A DNA stretch of 64,000 nt from Aristolochia californica (taxonomy: Eukaryota > Streptophyta > Magnoliopsida > Piperales > Aristolochiaceae). A program made the position numbers and the translations under genes. Of the stretch, positions 62,756 through 64,000 are shown piece after piece. Below the pieces are notes generated by a model. It was not told where the DNA came from. It was given only the letters and a program-made list of their open reading frames with translations, and ran no database searches. Every line of letters starts with the position of its first letter. The first letter of the stretch is position 1. The stretch lies in assembly GCA_029961685.1 (NCBI GenBank), contig JARWKL010000008.1:10294501-10358500 (forward strand), in the 5' to 3' direction.

Positions 62756-63909
62756 TAAGGATGCAAATGACCTATGGATCCAAACATTTTTAAGAGAATA
62801 ACAAATGCACATTAAATTCTAGAGTGAGCGTGCGGTGGGATATTTACCCGAGTCAAACGAGCCATTATTTTTCCCATTTACAAGAAGATTACCAAACAAT
62901 CATAGATGATTATAAAGTGATTTATCATGCGTAACGGGCTATAGTTTGGTGAGAAATGACTTATGGATTGGGAGTCAACACTTAGTTAAAAATCCCCCGC
63001 CTCCCCCTTTTTCCGACGATTACGTAACCGAATATATAAAAACTAGAAAGAGTTTACAATCCCTAAAAGTTATAGACACTTTTTGGAATTATCTCTCTCT
63101 ACATTTTTGCATTTCCATTTGAGATGTATACTTTTTTCTTAAATCAAAACAAGATTTTTCACTTTCCCTTCATCTCGTAAACATTTTTTATCAAAAATTA
63201 AAATAGATTACAACGAAGTGAAAATTTTAGAGTTTATGCATGAAAAAAATTAAAACAATAACAAATGTAAGTAAAGAAAATTTATTCATACACGCCGCAA
63301 ATAGTTTTGTTATCCAAGTTTTGGAAATTTCACTAGTTCAACCCTAATTGCTTAGAATTTTATAAGAAAGAGATTGAAATCTACACATGTTTTAAATATG
63401 GATATGCATGCTTGCAACATGTTATGGATGAAAATGACCTTTGGATCCAAACCTTTTCAAAAGAATTACAAATGCTCATTAAATTCTAGAGTGCGCATGC
63501 GGTGGGATATTTACCCGAGTTAAACAAACCATTATTTTGCCCATTTATAAAAACCTGACCCAACAATCACAGATGATTGCAAAGTGATTTATCATGCGTA
63601 ACGGGCTATATTTTTGTACGAAATGACTTATGGATTGCGTCTAAACACTTAGTTAAAAATCCCTCGCCTCCCCCTTTTCCCGACTATTGCGAAACCCAAT
63701 ACATAAAAGCTAGAAAGAGTTTACAATCCCTAAAAATTACAGACACTTTTTGGAATTATCTCTCTCTACATTTGTGTATTTCCATTTTAGATATATACAT
63801 TTTTCTTAAATCAAAACATGGGTTTTCACTTTCCCTTCATCTCGTAAACAATTTTGATAAAAAGGCAAATAGATCACAACAAAGTGAAAATTTAAGAGTT
63901 TATGCATGA
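62731..63909 (+). repeat. B HOR block 4 (relative of 43381-44570)
   Basis: Two monomers collinear with 43381-44570 at 19.35 kb, sharing AAGATTACCAAACAATC, the GCCGCAAATG-type spacer, CTAATTGCTTAGAAT/CTTGGAAT and ATATATACATTTTTC. The offset differs from block 3, showing a further rearrangement between 61.1 and 62.7 kb. Confidence 0.78.
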
Positions 63910-64000
63910 AAAAAATTTTAAACAATAAAAAATGTAAGTAAAGAAAATTTATTCACACACCTAAAATGAACAAAAAAGTTTTGTTATCCAAGTTTTGGAA

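Larger units (their letters stand above)
48990..64000 (+). repeat. Satellite family B array, right part
   Basis: Continuation of the B array. Anchors: 49415, 50086, 50760, 51432, 52098, 52767, 53440, 54112, 54787, 55461, 56133, 56670, 57347, 58023, 58697, 59371, 60039, 60714, 61389, 62056, 62731 and 63398. Intervals are 666-677 bp except the 537-bp monomer at 56133. Without the element and one target copy, the step 45404 to 49415 is 675 bp, so the insertion split one monomer. The array runs past the end of the window. The recurring open frames (60-122 codons) are monomer segments; I see no gene. Confidence 0.95.

Noticed and set aside
1..64000. CRISPR-like array
   Set aside because: The repeats are 670-bp contiguous monomers with no short repeats separated by unique spacers. 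The DNA is plant nuclear satellite.
1..64000. tRNA, rRNA or other RNA genes
   Set aside because: No cloverleaf-compatible or rRNA-like sequence was recognised. The only tRNA-related string is the retrotransposon primer site at 46638.

Overview
The window is plant nuclear DNA, almost certainly from a flowering plant. It holds no ordinary protein-coding or RNA gene that I can support. All of it except about 3.3 kb is one AT-rich, head-to-tail satellite array with every monomer on the same strand. The plant assignment rests on an inserted LTR retrotransposon with the initiator-methionine tRNA primer site usual in plant elements and a Ty3/gypsy-type gag, and on a short TTTAGGG-type (plant telomere-like) patch. 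I cannot name the species.

Layout. (1) Positions 1-19012 are family A, with a modal monomer of about 677 bp. About 30 monomers form a higher-order repeat (HOR) of about 9.9 kb: copy 1 is 11-9895 and the nearly complete copy 2 is 9896-19012. Each HOR copy has two shortened monomers of about 277 bp at matching places, and several A monomers carry long poly-C tracts. Copies 1 and 2 differ by single-monomer gains or losses, small deletions and one patch of inverted monomer sequence. (2) At about 19012 the array switches abruptly, with microhomology, to family B. Family B is homologous to A but clearly diverged, with a very regular monomer of about 673 bp and 61 recognisable anchor sites. It runs to 64000 and is a mosaic of overlapping HORs with offsets of 5, 6, 10, 12, 15, 17 and 22 monomers. 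(3) At 45654-48984 a 3331-bp non-autonomous LTR retrotransposon interrupts a B monomer. It has a perfect 5-bp target duplication (TCAAC), TGTTATGG/CCATAACA ends, a primer binding site, a polypurine tract and a decayed gag. It has no reverse transcriptase, RNase H or integrase.

How the parts relate. The satellite is probably a centromeric or pericentromeric array (inference). Every intact monomer carries a 9-bp dyad with a 22-bp loop just around the ATGGATATGCATGC anchor, and a TATATAAA box. These are the only satellite parts I see conserved across both families that might have a function. The retrotransposon looks like a deletion derivative that joins the start of the protease region to the last residues of the polyprotein. 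It would depend on an intact relative for movement. Its LTRs differ by about 30 substitutions by eye, so the insertion is not very recent.

The many 60-120-codon open frames in the array are copies of the same monomer segments. They are disabled in most monomers and I do not treat them as genes.
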